Source: Gammaproteobacteria bacterium (GTDB lineage Bacteria; Pseudomonadota; Gammaproteobacteria; Pseudomonadales; Balneatricaceae). From it: 36,030 nt of DNA. Shown here piece by piece: positions 1 to 8,657 of this stretch (positions are counted from its first letter, which is position 1; each line of letters opens with the position of its first letter). The stretch covers positions 1 to 36,030 of the forward strand of contig JAAERS010000319.1 in NCBI GenBank assembly GCA_024230095.1, written 5' to 3'. The translations under genes were made by a program, and so were the position numbers. The notes below the pieces were generated by a model that saw nothing but the letters and a program-made list of their open reading frames with translations, was not told the DNA's origin and did not search any database.

Positions 1-2
1 AG

Positions 3-62
3 TTTTGGAAGCTAGCTAGCGATAAAGTCCCCCTAGAGTTCATTGAATTTGCCAAGGTGTAA
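3..62 (+). CDS. C-terminal tail of a gene entering from the left (partial)
   Basis: An open frame runs from the window edge to a TAA at 60-62 and gives a 19-residue tail ending in LEFIEFAKV. It is too short to assign to a family. A T-rich stretch 70 bases downstream fits the end of a transcription unit, which supports reading it as a real gene end. It could also be a chance open frame. Confidence 0.35.
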   Translation, partial: FWKLASDKVPLEFIEFAKV

Positions 63-103
63 TGTGCATATTTCTGTTATCAGGCAATTGTTACCTGTGG
101 GGC

Positions 104-138
104 AGAACGCTTATTTTCCCTTCGGTTCTCGTTTTTTT
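104..138 (+). terminator. Possible weak rho-independent terminator
   Basis: A short inverted repeat (AGAAC at 104-108 with GTTCT at 125-129) is followed by a run of seven T at 132-138. The stem is only 5 bp with a large loop, so the call rests mainly on the T-run and on its position between the upstream gene end and the AT-rich promoter region of the next operon. Confidence 0.3.
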
Positions 139-310
139 AATCAACGTTTAATACTCACCAGTCCTTTCTATCCATTCCTATAGCGCAAGCGTTGTGCGTT
201 GTTAGTTAGCTATTCCATAGGCCAATTTCGGCTGATTTGGTGAGCTACCTAGCTCCTTTTGAGCAAGTTTATTTCATCGTTATTTCTGGTTAATAATTTA
301 TATAAATATT

Positions 311-326
311 TTGCATTCGTATTCAA
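311..326. promoter_or_regulatory. LacI-type operator A
   Basis: The 16-mer TTGCATTCGTATTCAA is symmetric at 6 of 8 positions about a central CG, the usual form of LacI-family operators. Its left half TTGCATTC is the exact reverse complement of the right half of operator B at 346-361. A LacI-family regulator is encoded in the same cluster at 9423. That this protein binds here is inferred. Confidence 0.6.
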
Positions 327-339
327 TAGTTGTTATTGT
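311..339 (+). promoter_or_regulatory. Possible sigma-70 promoter of the ABC/SnoaL operon
   Basis: TTGCAT at 311-316 and TATTGT at 334-339 are separated by 17 bases and could act as -35 and -10 elements. Both matches are imperfect. The -35 would lie inside operator A and operator B would lie just downstream, a repressible layout. The surrounding 240-400 region is AT-rich and holds no gene. Confidence 0.3.
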
Positions 340-345
340 GCGATT

Positions 346-361
346 ATGCATACGAATGCAA
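346..361. promoter_or_regulatory. LacI-type operator B
   Basis: ATGCATACGAATGCAA is symmetric at 6 of 8 positions about a central CG. Its right half is the perfect complement of the left half of operator A. The centres of A and B are 35 bp apart, and B lies 42 bases before the ATPase start. This fits repression of the downstream operon by a dimeric LacI-type protein binding twice. Confidence 0.6.
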
Positions 362-403
362 ATGCAAAATAATACACGACTATAGCATTGGGAATTGGGG
401 AAA

Positions 404-1462
404 ATGGCAGGAATAACGCTCAGCAATTTGAATAAGCGATGGGGTGATTTCGTCGGTGTGAAGGACTTTAATTTGGAAATTGCCGATCAGGAATTTCTGG
501 TGCTTTTAGGTCCTTCCGGTTGTGGTAAAACCACGACTATGCGCATGATTGCAGGCCTAGAAGAGGTGACGTCTGGCAAAATTCACATTGGTGAAAATTG
601 TATTAATGACCTAGATCCAAAAGACCGAGATGTGGCGATGGTGTTTCAGTCTTATGCCCTTTATCCAAATATGACTGTGTATGAGAATATTCAGTTTCCA
701 CTAAAAGTAAGGAGCATCCCCAAGTCAGAGCATCACGAAAGAGTGATGAAAGCTTCAGATATGGTGGAACTGGGTGATTTTCTACATCGTAAGCCCGCTG
801 AGTTGTCTGGCGGTCAACGTCAGCGTGTGGCGTTAGCTCGAGCCATTGTGCGCAAACCCAAAGTATTTTTGATGGACGAACCTCTGTCCAATTTGGATGC
901 CAAACTCCGGGTGTCTACACGCGCTCAGATTAAAAATCTTTCCCATGAATTAAAAGTAACCACGGTTTATGTAACCCACGATCAAATTGAAGCCATGACA
1001 TTGGCCGACCGTGTGGTAGTAATGAAGCACGGTGTGGTGCAACAAGTGGGCTCTCCCACTGAAATTTATGACAACCCGGCCAATACTTTTGTCGCTAGTT
1101 TTATCGGTTCGCCCGCAATGAACCTAATTGAAGGGCAAGTGCATGATGGTTTATTTACCGCAGAAAATACCGCTATTGCAGACCTAGGCAATTGCCAAGG
1201 TGGTATTACTTTAGGCTTCCGCGCCGAAGACGCAGAAGTTGTTGATAGCGGCGGCCAAATAAATGCGCCGGTCTATACCATAGAACTGCTAGGTGACGCC
1301 GCTATGGTTACTGTTCGTATTGGCGGCGCCTTGGTGTCGGTACGAGCAGATAAGTTGTTCCGCGCAGAAATTGGGGACGTGGTTTCTATCCAAGTGCCAA
1401 AGAATCACTGCCATCTGTTTGATACGCAAACAGGGCTGAGAATTGAGAGTGAACTCTCATAA
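404..1462 (+). CDS. ABC importer ATP-binding protein (MalK/UgpC type)
   Basis: This is the cytoplasmic ATPase of a carbohydrate-type ABC importer. From the ATG at 404 the protein is 352 residues, normal for the MalK/UgpC family. Walker A GPSGCGKTT is at 36-44, the signature LSGGQ at 134-138, Walker B VFLMDEP at 154-160, the switch His of THDQ at about 192, and a C-terminal TOBE-like regulatory domain follows. A TTG at 395 would add three residues, but ATG 404 matches the usual N-terminus of the family better. The gene heads the operon and sits directly behind two LacI-type operators; its partners are the binding protein and two permeases that follow. The family has many substrates (maltose, glycerol phosphate, polyols), so the sequence alone does not name one. 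Confidence 0.93.
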   Translation: MAGITLSNLNKRWGDFVGVKDFNLEIADQEFLVLLGPSGCGKTTTMRMIAGLEEVTSGKIHIGENCINDLDPKDRDVAMVFQSYALYPNMTVYENIQFPLKVRSIPKSEHHERVMKASDMVELGDFLHRKPAELSGGQRQRVALARAIVRKPKVFLMDEPLSNLDAKLRVSTRAQIKNLSHELKVTTVYVTHDQIEAMTLADRVVVMKHGVVQQVGSPTEIYDNPANTFVASFIGSPAMNLIEGQVHDGLFTAENTAIADLGNCQGGITLGFRAEDAEVVDSGGQINAPVYTIELLGDAAMVTVRIGGALVSVRADKLFRAEIGDVVSIQVPKNHCHLFDTQTGLRIESELS

Positions 1463-1518
1463 GTTTAGGTTGTAGATAGTTTACAACTGCCATTATAAAA
1501 ATATTAGGAGGCTCCTAA

Positions 1519-2742
1519 ATGAAATTTAATAAGATAGCTTTAGCTAGCGCTATGCTGGCTGCGTCCAGTATGTCCTGGGCTGGCTGCCAAATTGATGGTC
1601 GTGTCAGTATCATTGGTAATGAATTCCCTGCTATTCAAGCAGTGGCTGCCAATGCTCAAGAATGTACTGGTGGCGAAATTGCCAGCAACCTTACAGCGGA
1701 TCATCAGAAGTTGAATGTGGCTGGTATGCAAGGCAATCCAGCTGAATATACATCAGCCATCGTTGCTAACAGTTCTATTGTGGCGTTGATGAACGAAGAT
1801 GTGGTCCGTCCATTGGGTGACTTGGTAGCGAAACACGGCCAGGGTATTAAGAAGAACCAATTGATTACTATCAATGGTGAAATTATGGCGGTTGCCTTTA
1901 TGGCTAACGCGCAGCACTTGGTTTACCGCAGCGATATGTTGGCAGAAGTTGGTGCTGAAGTGCCAACAACATATGAAGATATGCTAGCCACAGCTAAAAA
2001 ATTGCGCGCTAATGGCATTGCAGAAAACCCCGTAGGTGGTGCATACGCAGCAGGCTGGAACTTGGCACAAGAATTCAACAACATGTTCTTAGGCTATGGT
2101 GGCGAACACTTTAAAGCCGGTTCTGCTGAAGCAAATGTGAATACCGCTGCTGGTGTTAATACACTGAATATGATGAAAGCGCTTAGCGAGTACATGAATC
2201 CAGACTTCCTAACTCATGATTCGAATGCAACCAACGCCGAATATCGTGCGGGCAACGTTGCTTTGATGAACATGTGGGGCAGCCGAGCGGCTACCTTGGT
2301 GACAGTTGATGGCGTTGCTGACGAAGTTAAGAATGGCTTCGCTATCGCTGGTCCGATGACTGTTGGTGGTGGTAGTACTCCAGCTTCTACCTTGTGGTGG
2401 GATGGTTGGACCATTGCCAAGAATATTTCTGACGCCGATGCTGAAGCAACCTTTATTGCCATGGCTAACGGAATTGCGCCTAGTCAGATGGATGCTGAAA
2501 TGGCGCCTCTAGCGGTATGGTTGATTGATGGCTATGAGCCTACCGACAAAGCTAAGGGTGTATTTGCTGCCGCAGGTGCTGGCACTATCCCTTACCCAAT
2601 GTTGCCTTATATGGGACTGTTGCACACAGCCATAGGCAATGAGTTGTCTGACTTTATGCAGGGCAAAGAAAGCGCCGAACAAGCGTTGTCTGACATAGAA
2701 GCGGCTTACACCGCTGCTGCTAAAGAGAAAGGCTACCTGTAA
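1519..2742 (+). CDS. ABC importer periplasmic substrate-binding protein (sugar type)
   Basis: This protein delivers the substrate to the importer encoded around it. It is 407 residues. The N-terminus has two lysines and a hydrophobic stretch ending MSWA at residues 18-21, a likely Sec signal peptide cleaved before G22. Cys23 sits at the predicted mature end, but Trp20 makes a poor lipobox, so a soluble periplasmic form with a C23-C49 disulfide is as likely as a lipoprotein. The rest looks like an extracellular solute-binding protein of family 1. A strong AGGAGG lies at 1506-1511, 7 bases before ATG 1519, and a hairpin terminator follows the gene, so expression above that of the permeases is expected. 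The ligand is unknown. Confidence 0.9.
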   Translation: MKFNKIALASAMLAASSMSWAGCQIDGRVSIIGNEFPAIQAVAANAQECTGGEIASNLTADHQKLNVAGMQGNPAEYTSAIVANSSIVALMNEDVVRPLGDLVAKHGQGIKKNQLITINGEIMAVAFMANAQHLVYRSDMLAEVGAEVPTTYEDMLATAKKLRANGIAENPVGGAYAAGWNLAQEFNNMFLGYGGEHFKAGSAEANVNTAAGVNTLNMMKALSEYMNPDFLTHDSNATNAEYRAGNVALMNMWGSRAATLVTVDGVADEVKNGFAIAGPMTVGGGSTPASTLWWDGWTIAKNISDADAEATFIAMANGIAPSQMDAEMAPLAVWLIDGYEPTDKAKGVFAAAGAGTIPYPMLPYMGLLHTAIGNELSDFMQGKESAEQALSDIEAAYTAAAKEKGYL

Positions 2743-2763
2743 AGCTAGTTTAACTCCTAGTTC

Positions 2764-2794
2764 GGGGCGGCCTATAAGCTGCCCCTGTTTTTTT
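2764..2794 (+). terminator. Hairpin terminator/attenuator between binding protein and permease genes
   Basis: GGGGCGGC at 2764-2771 pairs with GCTGCCCC at 2778-2785 (8 bp with one G-U), with a 6-base loop. A T-rich tail with seven consecutive T at 2788-2794 follows. This is a good intrinsic terminator. Its place between the binding-protein gene and the permease genes would give partial read-through and excess binding protein. Confidence 0.75.
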
Positions 2795-2816
2795 CAATAT
2801 CTAGATTGGCTCTGTT

Positions 2817-3845
2817 ATGAAGCATAAGACCTTCTTCTGGTTTATTCTGCCTACTGTTGCGGCAATGTTGTTATTTATAGCATTACCTATTGTATCGGTA
2901 GTCACCCAGTCCGTATTTACGTCCCATGGGGCCGTACTAATTGAAACGGAAAACTGTGGCCCCTTTGGTTGTAAAGTTGAAACCACCATTGACCAAAAAG
3001 CGACAGCCAAGTTGCGTGAAGAGCAGCCTTTGGGTAGGTTTTCAGGTTTAGATATTTATTTTGACCGAGGCCATCTGGCCGTCAATGAAGTAGCCCAAGC
3101 ATGGCATGAGTCAGCGGGTGTTGGTGATTTCCTTGGTCAGCTTAATAACTTGCCCTTCTATCGGGCAATGGCGTTTACTCTTACCTTCACCTTTACGGTA
3201 ACGCCACTAATGCTAGCCTTTGGTTTGCTGATTGCACTGTCGATCAATTCTTTACACCAGAAGCTTAAAGGCTTAGCTATTTTCTTTTCTTTGTTGCCTA
3301 TGATTGTGTCGCCTTTGATTGGCTCGTTGGTGTTATTTTGGATGATCGATAGCCGCGGTATTTTAGGTAACGCTATTCAATGGGTGTTTAGTGATCCAGA
3401 CTTGTCTTTAAAAGCATCCACATCTTTAACGTGGATGATGTTGATTGTTTACGGTATTTGGCATGCCGCACCCTTTTCATTTGTCGTGTTTTATGCAGGT
3501 TTACAGACCGTACCGCAAGAAACACTGGAGAGTGCCCGCATAGATGGTGCTTCCAAGTGGCAGCAGGTGCGTTATGTAATTGTGCCACACCTCATGCCGT
3601 TGGTTACGTTTGTGGCGCTAATGCAATTGATGGACAATTTTAGGGTATTTGAACCCATCGTTGGCTTTAATTCCGCAGCTCATGCTACCTCACTGTCCTG
3701 GTTTGTGTTTAATGATTTGTCAGGTGAAACAAGGCAGTTAAGTTCTGCTTCAGCTACCTCAGTATTAACTATTCTTGGCGTGGCTGTGTTGTTGACGCCA
3801 GTGTTAATCAGAACATGGCGTGACTTTACCGCTAAAAGGGCTTAA
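2817..3845 (+). CDS. ABC importer permease subunit 1 (MalF/UgpA type)
   Basis: This is an inner-membrane permease of 342 residues. TM1 (about residues 5-30) is followed by a long periplasmic segment of roughly 80 residues before the remaining five or so helices. The EAA loop that contacts the ATPase reads ETLESARIDGASKWQQVRYV in the C-terminal third. The extended loop after TM1 is typical of MalF-like subunits. It carries an unusual CGPFGC pair (C47, C52). No strong ribosome-binding site is seen before ATG 2817. The gene lies 3 bases upstream of the second permease. Confidence 0.9.
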   Translation: MKHKTFFWFILPTVAAMLLFIALPIVSVVTQSVFTSHGAVLIETENCGPFGCKVETTIDQKATAKLREEQPLGRFSGLDIYFDRGHLAVNEVAQAWHESAGVGDFLGQLNNLPFYRAMAFTLTFTFTVTPLMLAFGLLIALSINSLHQKLKGLAIFFSLLPMIVSPLIGSLVLFWMIDSRGILGNAIQWVFSDPDLSLKASTSLTWMMLIVYGIWHAAPFSFVVFYAGLQTVPQETLESARIDGASKWQQVRYVIVPHLMPLVTFVALMQLMDNFRVFEPIVGFNSAAHATSLSWFVFNDLSGETRQLSSASATSVLTILGVAVLLTPVLIRTWRDFTAKRA

Positions 3846-3848
3846 TCA

Positions 3849-4727
3849 ATGTTATTTGCAAAAAATAGTGGCTGGAAATTGCGTCTTTTTAATCGCAGCT
3901 TTGTTATTTTATGGCTGGTTATTGCGGCATTTCCGTTCTTATGGACACTTTGGGGTTCGTTTAAAGTTGAGCTGGATTTCTTTTCGAAGGAGGATTGGAC
4001 ATCGGCTTTGACAGGTGTACGAACGCTCGTTCAGCACGGTAGTACTATCACTGGTGATGGCTATCAGGGAGCTTGGATTGAGGAGGAGTTTTGGCGTGCT
4101 TCATTCAACACCATGTTGGTATGTTTTTTTGTTGTCATAACTTCTTTAACTATTGGGACTCTAGGCGGCTACGCGCTATCACGCTCTACGCATAATTATA
4201 CTTTTTGGCTGCTGATCACGGCGCTTATTTTCCGTGCCATGCCACCAATCACATTGGTAGCAGGCTATTTGCTACCGTTTTTTGAATGGAACTTGTGGGG
4301 GCATTTAAGTACCACTGTTGTGGTGTTGGTAGCGATTAACCAACCATTTACATTATGGATGCTGCACAGTTTCTTTACCAAAATTCCAAAAGAACTGGAT
4401 GAAAGCGCCAAGGTAGACGGTTGCACGCAGTTCCAAGCTTTCCGTCATGTAATTATTCCGGTTATGTGGCCTGGTGTAATCACCACGGGATTGTTTAGTT
4501 TTTTATTGGCGTATAACGACTTTGCTATTACGGCCATTCTATTAAGCAAAGAAAACCAAACTATGATTCCTAAAATTGCGTCCTTCCTTGGTACCACGCA
4601 AACAGAGGGTAATGTCATGTTTGCCGTAGCTGCTGTGGTGTCAGCCACAGTGCCGTTATTCCTATTGGTTATGTTCTTCCAACGCCAGATAGTAAGCGGT
4701 CTAACAGCGGGCGCTGTTAAGGGGTAA
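3849..4727 (+). CDS. ABC importer permease subunit 2 (MalG/UgpE type)
   Basis: This is the partner inner-membrane permease, 292 residues, with about six hydrophobic helices. The EAA loop reads ELDESAKVDGCTQFQAF and is followed by RHVIIPVMWP, the coupling site for the ATPase. A polar segment of about 50 residues after TM1 faces the periplasm. It starts 3 bases after the stop of the first permease and ends 4 bases before the GTG of the next gene, so it is cotranscribed and probably translationally coupled. With the ATPase and binding protein it completes one carbohydrate-type importer of unknown substrate. Confidence 0.9.
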   Translation: MLFAKNSGWKLRLFNRSFVILWLVIAAFPFLWTLWGSFKVELDFFSKEDWTSALTGVRTLVQHGSTITGDGYQGAWIEEEFWRASFNTMLVCFFVVITSLTIGTLGGYALSRSTHNYTFWLLITALIFRAMPPITLVAGYLLPFFEWNLWGHLSTTVVVLVAINQPFTLWMLHSFFTKIPKELDESAKVDGCTQFQAFRHVIIPVMWPGVITTGLFSFLLAYNDFAITAILLSKENQTMIPKIASFLGTTQTEGNVMFAVAAVVSATVPLFLLVMFFQRQIVSGLTAGAVKG

Positions 4728-4731
4728 TGCT

Positions 4732-5748
4732 GTGATTGAAAAGAGATGTATCAAGGAAGACACAAACAAAGCGGTATTTAGACAGTTTTGTGAGGCTCAC
4801 CGTTATCCTGTAAGTGCCGATTTTGAACCAGCTTTGCATTGTTTTTATGCTGCTGATGCCGATATCAATGTGGTTCATCCATTTAATCAGCTGGCTGGGC
4901 CTAAGGCTTACCAAGAGAACTTTCTTCTACCATTGCAGGCCGCCTTTAGTAATTTGTCCCGGGCTGAATACATTGCTTTTGGGGGTGACTACGAAGGGGG
5001 TGAGTGGCTAACCTGCACGGGTTATTACAAAGGTTGTTTTAATAAACCTTGGATCGGTATTAAGCCTTCTGGAGAGATGGCCTTTTTACGCTTCGGTGAA
5101 TTCCATCGTATGGAAAATGGCCAAGCGGTAGAGTCATATATTTTTTTGGATATACCTGAATTGATGATTGCTGGTGGTCAATGGCCCATTGAGGATGCCC
5201 CCGGCAAAACGCGTGGTTACACGGGGTACCTACCAGGTCCAGATAGTCAAGATGGCTTGGTGTGGCAAGATTCAGATCCAGATCATACGCAATCCTCTTA
5301 CCAATTGGTTACGGATATGCTGCTGGAATTAGCAACCAAAGATCAAGCATGGCGTCCTTATTGGCATGAAGATATGTTGTGGTACGGTCCTGCTGCTTTT
5401 GGTTCTTTCGCTGGTTTGGAACAGTTCGCGTCATTTCAAGTACCATTCGAAAACACCTTTAGTGAATGGGTGGGCGGTGCGGTTGCAGGTAGTCAAACCC
5501 GGCACTTCACTCGCTTTGCCGATGGCGCTTATGTCTGTTCTGGTGGTTGGCCCTCATTAAATGCTGTGCAAGCAAAAACCTTTTTAGGGCAGCCATCGGA
5601 AGGTAAACGTTTGGTTATGCGTGTTTGTGATTGGTGGCGTCGAGAAGGTGATTTGCTGGTTGAAAATTGGGTCTTTGTCGACATTCCTCATGTGTTGCTG
5701 CAAATGGGCTATGACCTATTTTCTGAAATGAGCGAGGATAAACAATGA
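4732..5748 (+). CDS. Tandem SnoaL-like (NTF2-fold) protein 1
   Basis: A 338-residue protein made of two SnoaL/ester-cyclase-like NTF2-fold domains. Domain 1 ends with the block LRFGEFHRMENG followed by LDIPELM; domain 2 ends with CDWWRREGDLLVENWVFVDI and LQMGYD. The same ending recurs in the other four family members of the cluster. NTF2-fold enzymes include polyketide cyclases, ketosteroid isomerases, scytalone dehydratase and epoxide hydrolases, so isomerase, dehydratase or hydrolase chemistry is possible but not shown. It starts with GTG only 4 bases after the permease gene. Its own stop overlaps the next start (ATGA). No signal peptide is seen, so it should be cytoplasmic. Confidence 0.8.
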   Translation: MIEKRCIKEDTNKAVFRQFCEAHRYPVSADFEPALHCFYAADADINVVHPFNQLAGPKAYQENFLLPLQAAFSNLSRAEYIAFGGDYEGGEWLTCTGYYKGCFNKPWIGIKPSGEMAFLRFGEFHRMENGQAVESYIFLDIPELMIAGGQWPIEDAPGKTRGYTGYLPGPDSQDGLVWQDSDPDHTQSSYQLVTDMLLELATKDQAWRPYWHEDMLWYGPAAFGSFAGLEQFASFQVPFENTFSEWVGGAVAGSQTRHFTRFADGAYVCSGGWPSLNAVQAKTFLGQPSEGKRLVMRVCDWWRREGDLLVENWVFVDIPHVLLQMGYDLFSEMSEDKQ

Positions 5749-6275
5749 AGGGGACAAGGCCTGAACAGGCAGTGCTTAGCCGTGATACAGACAGGAGTAA
5801 AACGGCCGAAACACAACAGGTTATCGAGTCCATGGTTGATGGCCTTAATGACCACCGCATTACTGACATAGGTGAGTTCTTTAGCGCTGGCTTTAGCTGG
5901 ATGGGTAATCAAGGTTGTGGCAAAAAAGTAGGTCTAAAGGAGTTTCAGGACAACTGGCAACAGCCTTTTCAAGCTGCTTTTTCAGATAAAGTTTGTATCG
6001 ACGAAGCGCGTCTATATATGGGTGAGTGGGCGGCGGCTTTTGGTCGTCAGGAAGCGGTTCATTCTGGCTCTTTTATGGGGTTAGAGGCTACCGGCAAACA
6101 AGTCGAAATTCGTTACATGGACTTCTGGAAAGTGGTCGATGGTAAAATTGTAGATAACTGGGTGATGGTGGACTTTCCCTTCGTATTGGCGCAGTTAGGC
6201 GTCGACGTATTTAACGGAGAAGGTTGGGAAGCTTTTGATCGAGGCGAGAAACAAGCCCCACAACCTAGTGTGTAA
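5745..6275 (+). CDS. Single-domain SnoaL-like (NTF2-fold) protein 2
   Basis: A 176-residue protein with one SnoaL-like domain, ending in the cluster signature (YMDFWKVVDGKIVDNWVMVD, then LAQLGVDVF). It matches the second domain of its tandem paralogues best. The ATG overlaps the stop of the preceding tandem protein by four bases (ATGA), so the two are translationally coupled and may work as a pair. The first 20 or so residues are polar and poorly conserved. Function unknown; an isomerase, cyclase or dehydratase is the family-based guess. Confidence 0.78.
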   Translation: MKGTRPEQAVLSRDTDRSKTAETQQVIESMVDGLNDHRITDIGEFFSAGFSWMGNQGCGKKVGLKEFQDNWQQPFQAAFSDKVCIDEARLYMGEWAAAFGRQEAVHSGSFMGLEATGKQVEIRYMDFWKVVDGKIVDNWVMVDFPFVLAQLGVDVFNGEGWEAFDRGEKQAPQPSV

Positions 6276-6293
6276 GTTTGAGGTATATAGATT

Positions 6294-7604
6294 ATGGCGA
6301 TTGAATGGCTAAAAGCCGCCAAGGCAGATGCGGAGAAGGCGGCAGATGATGCAATGACACGAGAAGTAGTCGAACAAACCTTGGCTAAAATTGAGGCAGG
6401 TGGTGATGCTGCGGTACGTGAGCTTGCAGGTAAGTTTGATAACTACACTCCAGAATCTTTTCGTTTGCGCGAAGAAGAAATCAACAACATTATCGCCAAG
6501 GTATCTGAGCGCGATATGGAGGACATTAAATTTGCCCAAGAGCAGGTGCGTAACTTTGCTCAAGCGCAAAAAGACGCCATGCTGGATATCGAAGTAGAGC
6601 CTTTACCAGGTGTTATCTTGGGCCATAAAAATATTCCGGTGCAATCCGTTGGTTGTTACGTGCCTGGTGGCAAATTCCCGATGGTGGCGTCAGCTCACAT
6701 GTCTGTGGCCACGGCTAGTGTAGCGGGTGTACCACGCATTATAGCTTGTACACCGCCGTTTAACGGCGAGCCTAATCCTGCCGTTATTGCTGCCATGCAT
6801 TTGGGTGGCGCCCACGAAATCTATGTACTAGGCGGTATTCAAGCAGTTGGTGCTATGGCACTGGGAACTGAAACTATAGACCCCGTGCACTTATTGGTAG
6901 GTCCTGGCAACGCTTTTGTGGCTGAAGCCAAGCGCCAATTGTATGGGCGCGTTGGTATCGACTTGTTTGCCGGCCCGACGGAGACGATGATCATTGCTGA
7001 CCAAACTGTCGACGCAGAACTGTGTGCTACTGATATTTTAGGACAAGCCGAACACGGCTATAATTCACCAGCTTGCTTGGTGACGAATAGTCGCCAGTTG
7101 GCGGAAGAAACGATGGCCGAAATTGAACGCATTCTCAAGATATTACCGACGGCCGATACAGCAGGGGTTAGTTGGCGTGACTATGGTGAAATCATTCTCT
7201 GCGATAGTTATGATGAAATGCTGGCAGTGTCTGAAGATAAAGCATACGAGCATGTACAGGTGATGACTGATCGTGATGATTGGTTTTTAGAAAATATGAC
7301 TTGCTATGGTGGTTTGTTTTTAGGTGAACGTACCAATGTTTCTAACGGTGACAAGGTGATTGGTACAAACCATACCTTGCCGACCAAAAAAGCGGGCCGT
7401 TATACCGGTGGTTTATGGGTGGGTAAATACTTGAAAACCCATAGTTACCAAAAAATCACCACCGATGAAGCCGCAGTTAAGATCGGCGAATACGGTTCTC
7501 GACTGTGCATGCTAGAAGGTTTTGTTGGCCATGCCGAGCAGTGCAATATTCGTGTACGACGGTTCGGCAATAAAGACGTGCCTTATGGCACTGGGGCTGA
7601 ATAG
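6294..7604 (+). CDS. Histidinol-dehydrogenase-family catabolic dehydrogenase (HpsN-like)
   Basis: A 436-residue zinc- and NAD-dependent alcohol dehydrogenase of the HisD family. These oxidise a primary alcohol through the aldehyde to the acid. Family marks are present: GCYVPGG at 120-126, [11 protein letters not shown] from 203, zinc ligands Q251, H254, D353 and H413, the catalytic pair E319-H320, and GTNHTLPT from 357. There are no histidine biosynthesis genes nearby. The block around E319 (AYEHVQV) differs from the APEHLEL form usual in true HisD. A catabolic role is therefore likely, as in sulfopropanediol dehydrogenase HpsN, but no sulfolactate lyase gene is present and the substrate is not known. 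The GAGG at about 6279-6283 supports ATG 6294. Confidence 0.85.
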   Translation: MAIEWLKAAKADAEKAADDAMTREVVEQTLAKIEAGGDAAVRELAGKFDNYTPESFRLREEEINNIIAKVSERDMEDIKFAQEQVRNFAQAQKDAMLDIEVEPLPGVILGHKNIPVQSVGCYVPGGKFPMVASAHMSVATASVAGVPRIIACTPPFNGEPNPAVIAAMHLGGAHEIYVLGGIQAVGAMALGTETIDPVHLLVGPGNAFVAEAKRQLYGRVGIDLFAGPTETMIIADQTVDAELCATDILGQAEHGYNSPACLVTNSRQLAEETMAEIERILKILPTADTAGVSWRDYGEIILCDSYDEMLAVSEDKAYEHVQVMTDRDDWFLENMTCYGGLFLGERTNVSNGDKVIGTNHTLPTKKAGRYTGGLWVGKYLKTHSYQKITTDEAAVKIGEYGSRLCMLEGFVGHAEQCNIRVRRFGNKDVPYGTGAE

Positions 7605-7622
7605 AGCCGCCGGGGATATTTT

Positions 7623-8657
7623 GTGGATAATAAGACTCTGATTCGGCCATTGCTGTTAGCTATGGCTGATTTTTCTACTGCTCAAGTGGTAGCAGAAATG
7701 CAACGGATACTGGCTCCTGAGTGTGTCGTTAAGATGGCCCATCCTTGGGGGCAGCTTATTGGCGCAAACGCTTTTTATGAGCAATGCTATCAAGGGCTTT
7801 TTGCCAGCTTGCCAGACCTAGAAAGGCGAGACTTTATTGTAATGCAGGGCACCTGTGATTATGGCCATGAATGGGTCGGCTGTGCTGGCCATTATATGGG
7901 CACTTTCGTTAAGTCTTGGCTTGATATTCCGCCTACGGGACATTTGACTTATTTGCGTTATCACGAATTCTATCGAATCGAAAATGGCGCGGTGGTTGAA
8001 ATACAAGCAATTTGGGATGTGCCTTCGGTAATGATGCAGGCCAACGCTTGGCCCATGGCGCCATCACTGGGCTTGGAGTTTTGCATCCCAGGGCCTGGCA
8101 CGCAGGATGGCCTGCACATAGTCAATGACCCAGCACTTGCTGATAAAAGTAAGGCACTAATCTTATCTATGTTGGCACATTTGATTAAACACCCAAGCCA
8201 AGGTGGCCCGGAAGTCATGCAACTTGAAGATTTTTGGCATCCAAGAATGAACTGGTATGGGCCTGCAGGTGTTGGTACCTCCAGAGGTATTGCGGGGTTT
8301 CGTAATTGGCACCAAATACCTTTCTTGTCTGCCATGCCAGACCGTGGCCAAGCTGAAAATGAAATGGTGCATCATTTTTTTGGTGATGGTCATTATGCTG
8401 CAGTAACCGGTTGGCCTAATATGAAACAAACGCTAAAAGCGGATGGTTGGTTAGGCATGATACCAAGTGGCACAGAAATAACTTTATGTAGTTTGGATTT
8501 TTGGCGTATCGAGGGGAAAAGGATACGTGAGAACTGGGTTCTGTTTGATTTGTTAGATATATACCGTCAATTAGGTGTCGATGTGTTGGCACGTATGCGG
8601 GAATTTAATAAAGTAAGGGTTCAAGGCAGTGTTTCATTCCCTGTAGGAGAGCGTTAA
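7623..8657 (+). CDS. Tandem SnoaL-like (NTF2-fold) protein 3
   Basis: A 344-residue two-domain SnoaL-like protein. Domain 1 closes with LRYHEFYRIENG and WDVPSVMMQA, then a linker with PGPGTQDGL. Domain 2 closes with CSLDFWRIEGKRIRENWVLF and RQLGVDVL. The linker and endings align with those of the 4732 and 14968 proteins, so these are paralogues. It begins with GTG, with GGGGA at 7612-7616 as ribosome-binding site. Its TAA overlaps the ATG of the SDR gene by one base (TAATG). No signal peptide. The enzymatic role is not established. Confidence 0.8.
   Translation: MDNKTLIRPLLLAMADFSTAQVVAEMQRILAPECVVKMAHPWGQLIGANAFYEQCYQGLFASLPDLERRDFIVMQGTCDYGHEWVGCAGHYMGTFVKSWLDIPPTGHLTYLRYHEFYRIENGAVVEIQAIWDVPSVMMQANAWPMAPSLGLEFCIPGPGTQDGLHIVNDPALADKSKALILSMLAHLIKHPSQGGPEVMQLEDFWHPRMNWYGPAGVGTSRGIAGFRNWHQIPFLSAMPDRGQAENEMVHHFFGDGHYAAVTGWPNMKQTLKADGWLGMIPSGTEITLCSLDFWRIEGKRIRENWVLFDLLDIYRQLGVDVLARMREFNKVRVQGSVSFPVGER

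Noticed and set aside
1505-1517. Self-complementary TAGGAGGCTCCTA around the ribosome-binding site of the binding-protein gene
   Set aside because: The one-base centre cannot form a hairpin loop of useful stability; probably chance.
2215-2230. Third LacI operator inside the binding-protein gene
   Set aside because: GAATGCAA gives a perfect right half, but the left half matches only 4 of 8 positions and it lies in coding sequence; likely chance.
6294-7604. Biosynthetic histidinol dehydrogenase hisD
   Set aside because: No other histidine gene is near, the active-site block differs in detail, and all neighbours are catabolic, so a biosynthetic label is not supported.
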